The notes under the pieces are model-generated. The model was given only the letters and a program-made list of their open reading frames with translations, was not told the origin of the DNA and ran no database searches. This document shows positions 23,847-33,415 of a stretch of DNA of 64,000 bases, piece by piece (within the stretch, counting starts at the first letter, position 1; each line of letters begins with the position of its first letter). Origin of the DNA: Rhynchopus sp. YZ270_cl-10 (lineage: Eukaryota > Euglenozoa > Diplonemea > Diplonemida > Diplonemidae). Position numbers and translations under genes: made by a program. The DNA is taken from positions 1,488,001-1,552,000 of the forward strand of contig OZ037857.1 of NCBI GenBank assembly GCA_964035575.1. The letters run 5' to 3'.

Positions 23847-25949
23847 ATGACCACCAAAAGCGTATCCGAGAAATGGCAGCTCGGCAAAGCATACATGCAG
23901 AAGGGCGACCTGGGGAACGCCATCCAGCTGCTTCACGCAGCCTCGCAGGAGGCCCCTGAACATGCGGGGGTGTGGATGAGCTTTGGACTCGCACTTTGCA
24001 GTGCGGGGGCTGTGGACCAGGGATGCGTTGCGTTTGCGAGGAGCAGGGTATGCAGCGCCGAGGGGGACACTGCTGCAAGCCGCTACACCTCCTCCATGGT
24101 AGCAAACAACCTGCACACCGCTGCGATCAAACACAACCTCTTCCCGACCTCTCTGCTGCAGTACCTTAACGACACCACCCACCGCACAGCGCTCATCACC
24201 GCCCTCTGCAACGCCTGCGACGAGCCCTGCGACGTTCTCCGCATCACCGTGCTCAACCCCTCCGGCGCCGCCCCCGCCATCCTCACGACCCTCCGAGCCC
24301 TCGGAGAGCAGACCCCTGGCCGCTTCTCTCAGCACATCGGAGCAGTTGAACTAACAATACGATTCAATTCGGTTTTAATGCACCACATCGAAGAAACAGT
24401 GGCACCACCTCCAGGGCTTTGGGCAGAGGTGAACGGTGTGAGTCTGGAGGTATACGACAGTCATGAGGAGAGCTCAGATGAGGAAGAGGAAGAGAGGAAG
24501 GGTGTGGTGCGTTGTGCGACCCTGCACGGTGCTGTGTCGTATCCGTTTATGTTGCGGCAAATGAAGGGTGAAGGGGAAATGGTGTTTCCTTCGAACGTCG
24601 CAGTGTACGGCTGCATCGTCAGCTCCACCACCCTCAGGGAGTTAAACTTTGTGGACAGCGCTGCTGTGGAGATGCGTACAGGGATTCAACATATTGAGCA
24701 CATCGAGGCAGGGTTGCATAGTACCTGCCGTTGTGTGCGTGCTGGGTCGCATTCAATTGAGACACATTCTGTTGTTCAAAAACTATCAGATCTTTCAACA
24801 TCTACTGCACTATATGAAATCACCATGGAGCGCGACCTTCCCAACGCAGACGGCATGCTCATATGGGAGTCAACCACACCATGTGACAACATCCCCAACA
24901 GAGGTCTTGCGGATTACCGTTGGGAATATATGTTGTACTTTAAACGGAGGGATTTGGTGGCTGGGGAGAAGGTGGTGATGAAGGTGGTACGTGACCTAGA
25001 GAAACGGCAGATCACAGCGACGGAAGAGGGGGTGGAGTGTGTGGACGCAGTGGATGCGAGGCTGCCTCTCTACCACGCTGCGATGTTGAACGACCACAAC
25101 AGAACTGTGGCGTACAGAGACGGGCTGGCGCAGATCTTCCAGCAAATGGTGGAGGCGACCTCCGCAGAGGAGGCGGCGAAGGCGACGGTGCTGGATCTTG
25201 GATGTGGGACCGGGTTTCTCTCGCTTCTTGCTAGCAAAGCAGGGTTCTCCAATATCACTGCTGTGGAGCGTTTCCCTGAAATCGGCAGAATCGCGGAAAC
25301 GATGTTCAAAAGAAACAACCAAAACGTCAACCTTCTCCTCAAACACAGCGCCGACCTCTCCGTCGGCCCTGACCGCAGCCAAATGCCCGAAAACGTTTCC
25401 CTATTTGTCCACGAAATCTTCGGGACAGACCCACTCTCGGAAGGCCTTCTTGGAGTCTACAACAACCTGGTCCAGCGTAAGGTGGTTACACAACGCACAG
25501 TATGCTGTCCTTCGAACTTCAAAATCAAAGCAGTGTTGATCACTTCCAAGACAATTGCAGAGAGTGTGCACGGTTCTGCGTGTGTCGTGCCAAGGAAGCT
25601 TGAGTTGGATGTGACTCAGGTCAAGGATGTGAAGATGATTTCGGATACAGTAGAAGTATGGGATGTAGCTCTCAACGGAGAACCCATTGCGGCTGCAGGC
25701 GCTAAGGAAGTCTCCTTCAAGGGCAACGGGGAAGAAGCGGAGCCTGCCAGCCTCGTCCTCTACTGGTTTGACTACCTCTGTGGGGCGTCCTGGGATACGA
25801 CAGACCCCTTTGCAGACCACAACGGCGTCGCAAGGACACACTGGCTACACAACGTGGAGGTCTTCACCCACCCAGTGACACCCTCTGATGGGGAATACAA
25901 AGTGCAGATGCGTTGGGCAACAGACAGAGTGATGTTCATGCCTATGTAA
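23847..25949 (+). CDS. Protein arginine methyltransferase, PRMT9-like with N-terminal TPR
   Basis: Transfers methyl groups from AdoMet to protein arginines. One exon, 700 residues; ATG at 23847 sits 14 nt after a strong pyrimidine-AG site. Residues ~8-75 look like tetratricopeptide repeats (KWQLGKAYMQKGDLGNAIQL). A middle region of ~330 residues has an acidic patch (SSDEEEEE) and no recognised fold. The catalytic part starts near 415 with YHAAMLNDHNRTVAYRDG, the MLND..R pattern of PRMT7/9. AdoMet motif I is VLDLGCGTGFLS near 448. The double-E loop is HEIFGTDPLSEG and the THW loop is RTHWLHNVE near 665. TPR plus MLND favours PRMT9, but the double-E wording also recalls PRMT7. Only one catalytic core is evident, where animal PRMT7 and PRMT9 have two half-copies; part of the middle region could be a decayed copy. 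Confidence 0.85.
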   Translation: MTTKSVSEKWQLGKAYMQKGDLGNAIQLLHAASQEAPEHAGVWMSFGLALCSAGAVDQGCVAFARSRVCSAEGDTAASRYTSSMVANNLHTAAIKHNLFPTSLLQYLNDTTHRTALITALCNACDEPCDVLRITVLNPSGAAPAILTTLRALGEQTPGRFSQHIGAVELTIRFNSVLMHHIEETVAPPPGLWAEVNGVSLEVYDSHEESSDEEEEERKGVVRCATLHGAVSYPFMLRQMKGEGEMVFPSNVAVYGCIVSSTTLRELNFVDSAAVEMRTGIQHIEHIEAGLHSTCRCVRAGSHSIETHSVVQKLSDLSTSTALYEITMERDLPNADGMLIWESTTPCDNIPNRGLADYRWEYMLYFKRRDLVAGEKVVMKVVRDLEKRQITATEEGVECVDAVDARLPLYHAAMLNDHNRTVAYRDGLAQIFQQMVEATSAEEAAKATVLDLGCGTGFLSLLASKAGFSNITAVERFPEIGRIAETMFKRNNQNVNLLLKHSADLSVGPDRSQMPENVSLFVHEIFGTDPLSEGLLGVYNNLVQRKVVTQRTVCCPSNFKIKAVLITSKTIAESVHGSACVVPRKLELDVTQVKDVKMISDTVEVWDVALNGEPIAAAGAKEVSFKGNGEEAEPASLVLYWFDYLCGASWDTTDPFADHNGVARTHWLHNVEVFTHPVTPSDGEYKVQMRWATDRVMFMPM

Positions 25950-26029
25950 GTTATATTTCAGATAAACCACGAAATGGATTGTAGGACTGCATGATTGGGT
26001 GCCCACCCCCCGGTACAGCCGGTGTACCA

Positions 26030-26072
26030 AGGTACACTGTTCACGAGAGGGCTTTGTATTTTTTAACCCTAC
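26030..26072 (+). repeat. Dispersed repeat, family 5
   Basis: AGGTACACTGTTCACGAGAG then GGCTTTGTATTTTTTAACC. Preceded by a GGTACA/TGTACC mini-hairpin. Confidence 0.65.
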
Positions 26073-26249
26073 TTTTTTTTATCATCGTTTTATCGGAAAA
26101 AAAATTCAATAAAATTGGATGGGAATCTCTGGTCTTCTTCTATCATATTTTCCAAAAAAAAAGTTATTTCAACTTTGTATACCCCTCATGACCTCCACCC
26201 CCCCACCCTCTATCCCATCCCAAAAACCCTCCAAAAGAACACAATAAAA

Positions 26250-29200
26250 ATGACCGATTTTCCAAGAGAGGCACAACGTCTCCTTAAACGGGTTCCAGAG
26301 GGGTATACGAATAAGGGTTCTAGTAGTGTCGTGGATTTGGTGAGCACTTTGGTTGCAAATGCTCAGGGCGGGAAGACACAGAAGCTGGACGAGCTGAAGG
26401 CGCTGTCTGTCGAGCTCTCAGAACTTGAGCAGGACTTTGTCGCTACACACAACTCTGCGTGCAATCGGTCTATGGAGCAGTTTATGCGTCTCCTCAACGA
26501 CCTAGACCAGGCGAAGGGCATGGTTGGCGACCTTAAGACCAAGATTCTCCGTCTCAGACGCTCCATGGGTTCATACACACCAGACCTCGTTGCGTTGTAT
26601 AAGCGCAGACAGCGGAATGCGTATTTACTGCAAATCTTGCACGCCATCCAGCAGATCCAATCCATGGACGCCAAGAAGAACGTTCTGTTGCAGCAGAAGA
26701 GCTTTTTGCAGTGTGCGAATTTGATGCGTTCGAATCAACGTCTTTTAGAGCAGTGGCCGGTGATAAGGGATTCGACGTCTCATAGGATTGATCTGGCTGC
26801 GGTGCACTCACGGCTGCAGAAGCTTTTATCTTACGAAGCTTTGACGCAGTTTGTCACTTCGGTGAACTCTGTTTTGTTGCATTCTGCGATGCGCCGCCAG
26901 CATGTGGGCAGCACAGCGAAGTTTGCTGCCGTCATGGAACGCGGTCTGGCTGGGTCTGGTGGAAGCACCTCCGCCGCAATCGCACCGCACACCACCGCCA
27001 CCCGCCAACCCCAATCGGGAGCCTGCAACATAACCATCCGCACCTCCCTCACAACCGACCTCGAGAAGGCACCCCTCCACGAATGCACACGCCTCTGGGA
27101 GAACGACACCCCCATCCTCTCCACCCCTTCCGTCGAGCTCCTTGGTGGCATTCTCCTCCGTGGCCCTGTTGTCATCCCCGCGAAGACCACTGTCTCCGCA
27201 TCCTGCCCACAACGCTTCACCATGATCCTTGGTCTACACACCGGAAGAGAAGGAGGCATCCAACTAGCCAGCTCTCCCTCATGGACCAGCAGCACCGCAA
27301 GCGGTGTTGTTCTCGGGGACTGCGATGAATGTGTCGAGAAGTCCTTTATGGGCGCAAATGGAAGCTTTGACAGCACACAGCACCATGGCGACACACAGGA
27401 CGAACTGCATTTCTACCAGCGAAGCGTTGCTGCAGGAGAAACCGCACACTTCCCGATCCCCCCAACGGACGCATCCTATGTCATCATGGTTGTCGTACCG
27501 CACACTACATCCAAAGAAGAGATGGTGCGCATGCAGTGTCTCTCCTCCCTTCATGTCGTCGGTGGTGTCGGCACCGTCAAATCCTCTCTAAACCAACGCC
27601 TTCTCGAGGTTGTCAGCAAGCTTCTCCAACGAGACGCACTCAGAAAGGAATGTGATGCGTATCTGGAAGCCTTTTTGAAGGCATTCGACATATGGGGTAC
27701 GTCCTACCAAAAGAAGGTGCCAGAGACGGAAATTGAGGTCTTCAACTCTACGCAGATTCTGTCCAGGCAGAGAGACTCAACTGCGTTTGTCTCCACGACT
27801 AAGAAGGGCCACGCAGAACACATGGAGGAACCGGTGCACGCAGTGTTTGAGTACAATCGTGACATTGCGTGTCTGCAGTCGCCCCTCCTCCGGCAGTTCT
27901 GCTGTGCGCTGTACGGCGAGCTGCTAGAAGTGTTGCAAAGCTTCTGTGACATAAAACGGCGGACATCCGCACTATGCTTCCCACTAGAGAACGGTCAGTA
28001 CGTTGAAGGGCGGGTTCTGCTTGACGAAGAGGATTTGATGCTTATCTCCAAAGAACTGCTACACATGATCGACCAAGCCCCGCAACAAGACTCCGACTGC
28101 GAAGACGCGATGAAGGTCGCTAAGAGAGCAGTCGAACTTCTCCACGCACCCCCAAACACACCACGCAGCCAGGCACCCTTCGCGATCCAACACATTGTAG
28201 GCACACGACGTGCAGGCTGGCTGGGTCTCCCACCTCGCAAACACTTTACGGTTACCATTAAAATCCCTGAAAATTTTTTTGCACCCCTTGGAGTAGTCTT
28301 CGACGATGCTATGCGTATCATAAAGGTAAATGATGGGAGCATATTTGGTGCTTTAGGGGAATATGTCGGGAGTGTCCTTATGTACGCAACCCTCCCAAAC
28401 GAAACACGTGTCACAATGCTGTCCAAAGAAGACCTGTTAGACGCCATCTCTGGCGTGCGTAGCATTGACCTCCACCTCTACCGCAAAGTCCTTTCCCCTC
28501 TTGTAGGTGCCTTAGAAGTCATGAACCAAATCTCGAATGCATGCATCGAGGCTGGTAGGGAGCTTTCCGTGGCAGAAGAGCACATCATCTCTGCGGAGGA
28601 ATCGCTACACGACTCCGCCTCGCAAGCAATGGAGGAGCTGTCCAAACAGTTTTCCAAGAAGAACGGCGGCGGGCTGTCACTAAAGGACACCTGGGAGGCT
28701 TTGCAGGATGTGTTGGCACCGCTTCTTAAAAGCTTGTGTTCGAACTCCTTTTGCAGCGCAGGGTATGACGGGGTCGACTGTGCACAGAGTGTGCACAATG
28801 CACAGAATGATGAAGCATACACCGCAACGACGTTAGAGAAGCTGTTAAGCAACCGTGGTGCAAGCCGTCTGCCCCGTCTTCTCGAAGGCGCGCCGACAGT
28901 GAAGTTCAGCATCTCCTCCGTTGATGAAACGGCAAAGACCGCAGAGGAAAGCAACATATCGCAACACCTCGTCAGCACGCCGTACAACACCATTGCTCTG
29001 TACAGACTCACCGTGCAGTTTGAGGTGGATGCGCGCAAGATTTTACAAGAAAAAACGTTCGCACGATCCCTCGAGTCTTTCATTGAGGAGACTGCGACGA
29101 ACGACATGCTCCCTGCACTAAGAGCGCACTACTTCCAACTGGTTACCGACGCGATGGCTAACGTTAACCCCATTGGCATCACTGACGCTTCGCCTGGGGA

Positions 29201-30386
29201 ACGCAAGCCACCTCCTGTCCTCGAGGCGGTGCTGCTAGCAGCAGAGGGGCTGCAGGCGTTCTTTGCGATGCCAAAGGATCTGCCGTTCACGTCAAAGATT
29301 GTACGTGGCTATGCTGAGGATTTGATACAGCGTGTGACGGAGCTTGCCTTGGCGCAGATCAAGGTAAAGCTATGCGGGACGTTTGCAGGGGAGTTGGTGC
29401 TGCCATTGTTAAAGCAGTTGACAGGGCATGTGCAGGACCCAGAGAACATCGATGAAAAGACGTTGGAGCTGTGGGAGGCATGCTGCAACTCAGGCAATGT
29501 GGACTCAACGAATTACATCGCAGGGTTGTTGTGTTCGGTGCAGAAGAGCAGAAGCCTGCGCCATGTGGAGAACAGCCAGGATCTGTCCTTTATTGCGATG
29601 ATATGCCATTCGCTGGAATGGTTTGCGGACCAGGTTGCTGTGCACTGCGCGGACCAGGGCGTGCAGGATGCTTTTAGCTGCGTTTTTGCGTCAAAAACGC
29701 GGGTCTTCTCAACAGTCTTCCCAGGCAGGGACGACGACGACATGCTTCTCCCGTTCAAACCTATCTGCGAGGCAGAGGTTCCTCTTGCAACAGTGGAAAT
29801 TGATTTTGCATATTCAAAGCTTCTTGCGTTATCTGGGTGTGCATTCTTTGCGTTGGAAGTTGACCTCGCAACACGGTGCTGTGCGCACCTCGATATGAAA
29901 GAGCTCAGCTTCGATCTTGAGCACAAAACCGTTGAACCCGACGAATTCGTAACCATATTCAACAGAGACGCACGGCGCCTGGCAAGCCTCTACTCAGAGT
30001 ACCTCACAGAGGCGAAGCAGCGGTCGTTGATGCAGACGTCGCCCATCTATGTGTGCTTCTATTTGATCAGGGGGTTGGCAGGGGTGCGCAACAAGGTGGT
30101 GACGGACAGTGGCATCGACCGCCTGAACAGAAACGTCTTCGCGCTGCAGCAGAACCTCGCATTGCTGGTGCCCGACCCGACGCAGAGTGACGACAACTTC
30201 TTCAGGGTGCGACGCTACTACCAGATGCTGCAGTGCGACCCAACAGAGCTGCGGCACAGACGCAGTGAGCTCGAGGAGGCGGCAGGCATCACCTACACAG
30301 ACGATGAGTTCCAAGGTGTCGAGGACATCGTCGTCGCTGCGCACGCCAAGCGCATGGCCTACAACGTTGCAGCTCCTGATATCTAG
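26250..30386 (+). CDS. SEC8: Exocyst complex component Sec8 (EXOC4)
   Basis: Sec8 is a rod-shaped subunit of the exocyst, which tethers secretory vesicles to the plasma membrane. One exon, 1378 residues, longer than animal Sec8 (~970). The first ~200 residues show the Sec8 N-terminal coiled-coil layout with LLQILHAIQQIQSMDAKK and SFLQCANLMRSNQRLL. The C-terminal third has the family end: ICHSLEWFADQV, a helix ending LALSGCAFFALEVDLATRCC, and GIDRLNRNVFALQQNLALLV, matching the usual asparagine-rich LQQNL close. Residues ~240-480 contain Ser/Thr-rich low-complexity sequence that may account for the extra length. ATG at 26250 was chosen because upstream in-frame sequence is AT-rich and reaches the CDS without another ATG; AAAAG at 26237 is only a weak acceptor. 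Identification is by motif and layout. Confidence 0.8.
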   Translation: MTDFPREAQRLLKRVPEGYTNKGSSSVVDLVSTLVANAQGGKTQKLDELKALSVELSELEQDFVATHNSACNRSMEQFMRLLNDLDQAKGMVGDLKTKILRLRRSMGSYTPDLVALYKRRQRNAYLLQILHAIQQIQSMDAKKNVLLQQKSFLQCANLMRSNQRLLEQWPVIRDSTSHRIDLAAVHSRLQKLLSYEALTQFVTSVNSVLLHSAMRRQHVGSTAKFAAVMERGLAGSGGSTSAAIAPHTTATRQPQSGACNITIRTSLTTDLEKAPLHECTRLWENDTPILSTPSVELLGGILLRGPVVIPAKTTVSASCPQRFTMILGLHTGREGGIQLASSPSWTSSTASGVVLGDCDECVEKSFMGANGSFDSTQHHGDTQDELHFYQRSVAAGETAHFPIPPTDASYVIMVVVPHTTSKEEMVRMQCLSSLHVVGGVGTVKSSLNQRLLEVVSKLLQRDALRKECDAYLEAFLKAFDIWGTSYQKKVPETEIEVFNSTQILSRQRDSTAFVSTTKKGHAEHMEEPVHAVFEYNRDIACLQSPLLRQFCCALYGELLEVLQSFCDIKRRTSALCFPLENGQYVEGRVLLDEEDLMLISKELLHMIDQAPQQDSDCEDAMKVAKRAVELLHAPPNTPRSQAPFAIQHIVGTRRAGWLGLPPRKHFTVTIKIPENFFAPLGVVFDDAMRIIKVNDGSIFGALGEYVGSVLMYATLPNETRVTMLSKEDLLDAISGVRSIDLHLYRKVLSPLVGALEVMNQISNACIEAGRELSVAEEHIISAEESLHDSASQAMEELSKQFSKKNGGGLSLKDTWEALQDVLAPLLKSLCSNSFCSAGYDGVDCAQSVHNAQNDEAYTATTLEKLLSNRGASRLPRLLEGAPTVKFSISSVDETAKTAEESNISQHLVSTPYNTIALYRLTVQFEVDARKILQEKTFARSLESFIEETATNDMLPALRAHYFQLVTDAMANVNPIGITDASPGERKPPPVLEAVLLAAEGLQAFFAMPKDLPFTSKIVRGYAEDLIQRVTELALAQIKVKLCGTFAGELVLPLLKQLTGHVQDPENIDEKTLELWEACCNSGNVDSTNYIAGLLCSVQKSRSLRHVENSQDLSFIAMICHSLEWFADQVAVHCADQGVQDAFSCVFASKTRVFSTVFPGRDDDDMLLPFKPICEAEVPLATVEIDFAYSKLLALSGCAFFALEVDLATRCCAHLDMKELSFDLEHKTVEPDEFVTIFNRDARRLASLYSEYLTEAKQRSLMQTSPIYVCFYLIRGLAGVRNKVVTDSGIDRLNRNVFALQQNLALLVPDPTQSDDNFFRVRRYYQMLQCDPTELRHRRSELEEAAGITYTDDEFQGVEDIVVAAHAKRMAYNVAAPDI

Positions 30387-30935
30387 AGGATATAGAAGTA
30401 GTTGGAAAGTGTTTTTTCTCTCTGTCCACCGCGTTTTATGTTGATTTTCCCTTTTCGCAGTTCAGATACTTTATCCGAGGTTTCAACTCCCCCTTTTTTT
30501 AACCTTTTTCGTTGATGCGGAAATGCACAACGCACAAAAAAAACCTATCTGGTGTACCTAACTATAGATGCTGACTTCCTTTTTTTTACTGACAGAAGAG
30601 TTGTATTTGGGCATGGATACTGCGGATAGCCGCGTTACGGGAGGGGCAGGAGGGCGGGGACGAACACGTCGTGTTGGGAGGCGGAAAAATACTCCACCTT
30701 TCTTCTTCAAATAGCACGCACACTCTACTTCAAAACGACTTTTTATCCACCAACCCTCACCTTTTCTTGGCTTTACTTCCACTATTTTTTTTCTTCCATG
30801 AACGCCTTCTCCTTCTGCGTAGTGGACACTATATATATGATTCAGCAGGTTCATATGACGAACTATTCTCTTAAGGTTAAGAAACTGTCTCAACACTACA
30901 CACACCACTGCTATACAGACATCAACCCCAGCACC
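30387..30935 (+). other. Spacer between Sec8 and BMT5-like gene
   Basis: AT-rich with T runs; no supported gene. GCAGTTCAGATACTTTATCC followed by GAGGTTTCAACTCC near 30460 weakly resembles the family 3/5 repeats. A CTATACAG site ends at 30918, 17 nt before the next ATG. Confidence 0.45.
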
Positions 30936-32195
30936 ATGACAAGAATATTAATCTGCGGGGACGGGAACTTCTCGTTCTCACTTTCTATTGGGCGGCTTAT
31001 TAAGAACGGGGATGCACAGTTGCTGGAGGAGCTTGTTGGGTGCCCGGGGCCGTTTGAGATTACATGCACCAGCTTCGATACGCGCGCGCAGCTGCTGGGG
31101 AAGTACCAGGAGTGCGAGCAGATCCTTCCGCAGCTGGACAGGATGGGTGCCGAGGGGATCACTGTAGAGCACGGTATCAACGCGTGGGAGCTGGAGACGC
31201 ACTACCCGGAGACGCGCTTCGATGTGGTGTTGTGGAACCACCCGCATTTGGGGACGGAGAACTTCAACCTGCACCGCTTCCTCCTGACGCACTTTATGTT
31301 CTCTGCGAGGCAGGTCCTCAAGGAGCAGGGCTTCATCCTGCTCTCCGTTCTCTCTGGACAGTCGATGCGCTGGGCCATCGAGGACCAGGCACAAAAGATT
31401 GGCCTGCACCTAGCACGCAAGGCAAACTTCCTGCCTTCGCAGTACCCTGGATACGAGACACGGCGTAACCGCACCGGAGGGTCCTTCCAGAACACACACA
31501 CCCAGCACCACACCGGAGACGCACTAAAGTCAATCTCACTGCGCTTTTCGAACAAACCATGCGATGCGCAGAACACATCTATCATTGCAGTGGGTGACAC
31601 CCCAGCGCCCGAGAAAATTGCGCGCAAACCGGCGCAAAATGAGTTTTTCTGTGACCTTTGTGGGAAGGGCTTCAAAAAGGCACAGGGGGTCTTTACCCAC
31701 AAAAAACAGGTCCACGAGATGAAGAAGTACGGCAACGACTGGAAGATTGCTGGGCAAGACCTTTCCTGCGATGTCTGTGCGAAGAAGGGGTTCCCCTGCG
31801 ACGACGCGTTGTGGCAGCACAAGATCGCCACACACACGGAGGATGTGAACATTCCGCACCCTAGCCGAGACGGGGACGTCCAGCTCACTCCTGAAGAGGC
31901 TGCGAAGACGTACGACTACTATCCGTGCGAGATCTGCGGGATGTCCGTCTCGAGCCACCCGGATTGGGGAATGTCCGCTCATCTCGAATCCCTCAAACCC
32001 ATTGTAGGATTGGAGCTTCCATGCGGCCAGCCCAACTGCGACAAAGTCTTCATTGAACAACGTGCCCTCCGCCAGCACCGCAACTTCTGCAGACGCAGCC
32101 AACAACCAGAACAACGTACGCCATACAACACACCACTCTTGCTTACCCTCTTTGGGGCCGCGGTGGTCGGGTGTATTATGCTTTCGAGGAAATGA
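30936..32195 (+). CDS. BMT5-like Rossmann methyltransferase with C2H2 fingers and tail anchor
   Basis: The first ~200 residues match the BMT5/DUF2431 family (25S rRNA uridine-N3 methyltransferase in yeast): ILICGDGNFSFSLSIGRLI at the start, ITCTSFDTRAQLLGKYQEC, FDVVLWNHPHLG (family norm NFPH), an LLTHFMFSARQVLKEQGFI helix and QYPGYETRRNRTGGSF. The second half has four Cys/His clusters of zinc-finger type near residues 234-257, 272-296, 325-345 and 368-392. Residues ~398-417 (TPLLLTLFGAAVVGCIM) form a single hydrophobic helix followed by LSRK, like a tail anchor. An upstream in-frame ATG (30798) exists; 30936 is preferred because the domain begins there and a CTATACAG acceptor lies 17 nt upstream. 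A membrane anchor and fingers on this enzyme are unusual. Confidence 0.82.
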   Translation: MTRILICGDGNFSFSLSIGRLIKNGDAQLLEELVGCPGPFEITCTSFDTRAQLLGKYQECEQILPQLDRMGAEGITVEHGINAWELETHYPETRFDVVLWNHPHLGTENFNLHRFLLTHFMFSARQVLKEQGFILLSVLSGQSMRWAIEDQAQKIGLHLARKANFLPSQYPGYETRRNRTGGSFQNTHTQHHTGDALKSISLRFSNKPCDAQNTSIIAVGDTPAPEKIARKPAQNEFFCDLCGKGFKKAQGVFTHKKQVHEMKKYGNDWKIAGQDLSCDVCAKKGFPCDDALWQHKIATHTEDVNIPHPSRDGDVQLTPEEAAKTYDYYPCEICGMSVSSHPDWGMSAHLESLKPIVGLELPCGQPNCDKVFIEQRALRQHRNFCRRSQQPEQRTPYNTPLLLTLFGAAVVGCIMLSRK

Positions 32196-32215
32196 GGGAG
32201 CGAAACACTGGCACC

Positions 32216-32280
32216 TAGTAGAGTGGGGCGTGGCGGGTGTACACTCGGTCGCTAATGCAAAGCCAGGTTTTCAAAAAGAA
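32216..32280 (+). repeat. Dispersed repeat, family 4, divergent
   Basis: AGTAGAGTGGGGCGTGGCGG, then GTGTACAC, then GCTAATGCAAAGCCAGG and TTTTCAAAAAG. Confidence 0.6.
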
Positions 32281-32316
32281 AGGGGGGTGGTGGTGGTGGT
32301 GGTGGTGGTGGTGGTG
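32281..32316 (+). repeat. (GGT)n microsatellite
   Basis: About ten GGT units directly after the family 4 repeat. Confidence 0.9.
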
Positions 32317-33415
32317 ATTTGCCGCGTTGATGAAACGTCCCCTCCTCTGTAGTTACTCTTCCCTTCGTTTGAGAGGAAGGGGGGCAAGTTTATCCGCGGG
32401 TTTGTTTTTTTTTTGGGTGTGATTAAGCTGTGGAACGATTTGGTGAGGGAGTCTCAGGAGGGGGGAGAAGATGTGTTTTTTTAAAGAAAATGTGTGCGTA
32501 GGAAAAGCACGTTGAATCTTTGCAAAAAAAAAAAAATTACAAAAGAAGAGTTGGATGGTCTCTTGTATAGAACGTCCTTTTGTACTTTTTGAAAGTATGA
32601 ATTTTCTTCCATTTTTTCTTATCTACCCCCATTGCAGTCATCATAAAAAAAGGTTGTTTTCTTTTAGTCAAATGGCACTGTTTTGTTCCAGGACATACCT
32701 TGCAACCCTCATGTCAGGACAGGGTTCATCATTCCACCTTCTCTTCTCAGGTCGCGCGACGCTGTCAAAATGAGTGCATCTCTTTTGTAGGGGAAGCTCC
32801 TTTCTCAGAGGAAGGGGCCGCGGTTTTTTTTTGAATAATCGAATAATTGATCACGTGTAGACGGCTATAAGTGGAGAGCACAGGCCGTATTCTCGTAGCA
32901 GGTTAGCTTCTTTCTAAAATTTTAACCAAGAAAAAGCATACCGTGAGAGCACGCCGCTTTGGAGAGCCATCGCGTTTGCGGATTCTCTCCGTCTGCCTTG
33001 GGGTGTTCGTCTGTGCCTTCTTTTGCGGGCTGCGATAGCCTCGTACTGTGCACACCTTACGGTTGTCTCTGACACCTTATTCGTAGGATGCGCGGCGTTC
33101 CATCTCTTCACTCTGGCCACATTCTCTAAGGTGTCATAGAGAGTGGTGATTCTTGTGCTGGTTCTTGTCCTAATATTCTCTTTCTTCCTGTTGGGACACT
33201 GATGGGAACAGACATTGTTGTGGATAATGTAATGGGCTGTGGAGTGTGTTTTTTTTCCATGTTGCCACCAAAATTCTTATGTCCAGAGGGGTAAAAACCT
33301 TCAGAGTTTTGAAATTCCAATTTGCGCCTTAGTTCTTTCCCCTCCGATCTGTGGCAAGGATTCTTCTGCATCATTTGCCTTTATTAAGTTATAACAGAAA
33401 ACACACAAATCACCA

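Larger units (their letters stand above)
32196..33415 (+). other. Spacer before LRR gene
   Basis: Contains one family 4 repeat and a GGT microsatellite. A moderately GC-rich patch at 32940-33120, open on the minus strand (ending at 32914), was not recognised. ATAACAG ends at 33397, 18 nt before the next ATG. Confidence 0.45.

Noticed and set aside
32914-33120. Minus-strand 68-codon frame in the spacer before the LRR gene
   Set aside because: Basic, protein-like composition but no recognised domain, no acceptor, and it opposes all other genes; left as unidentified.
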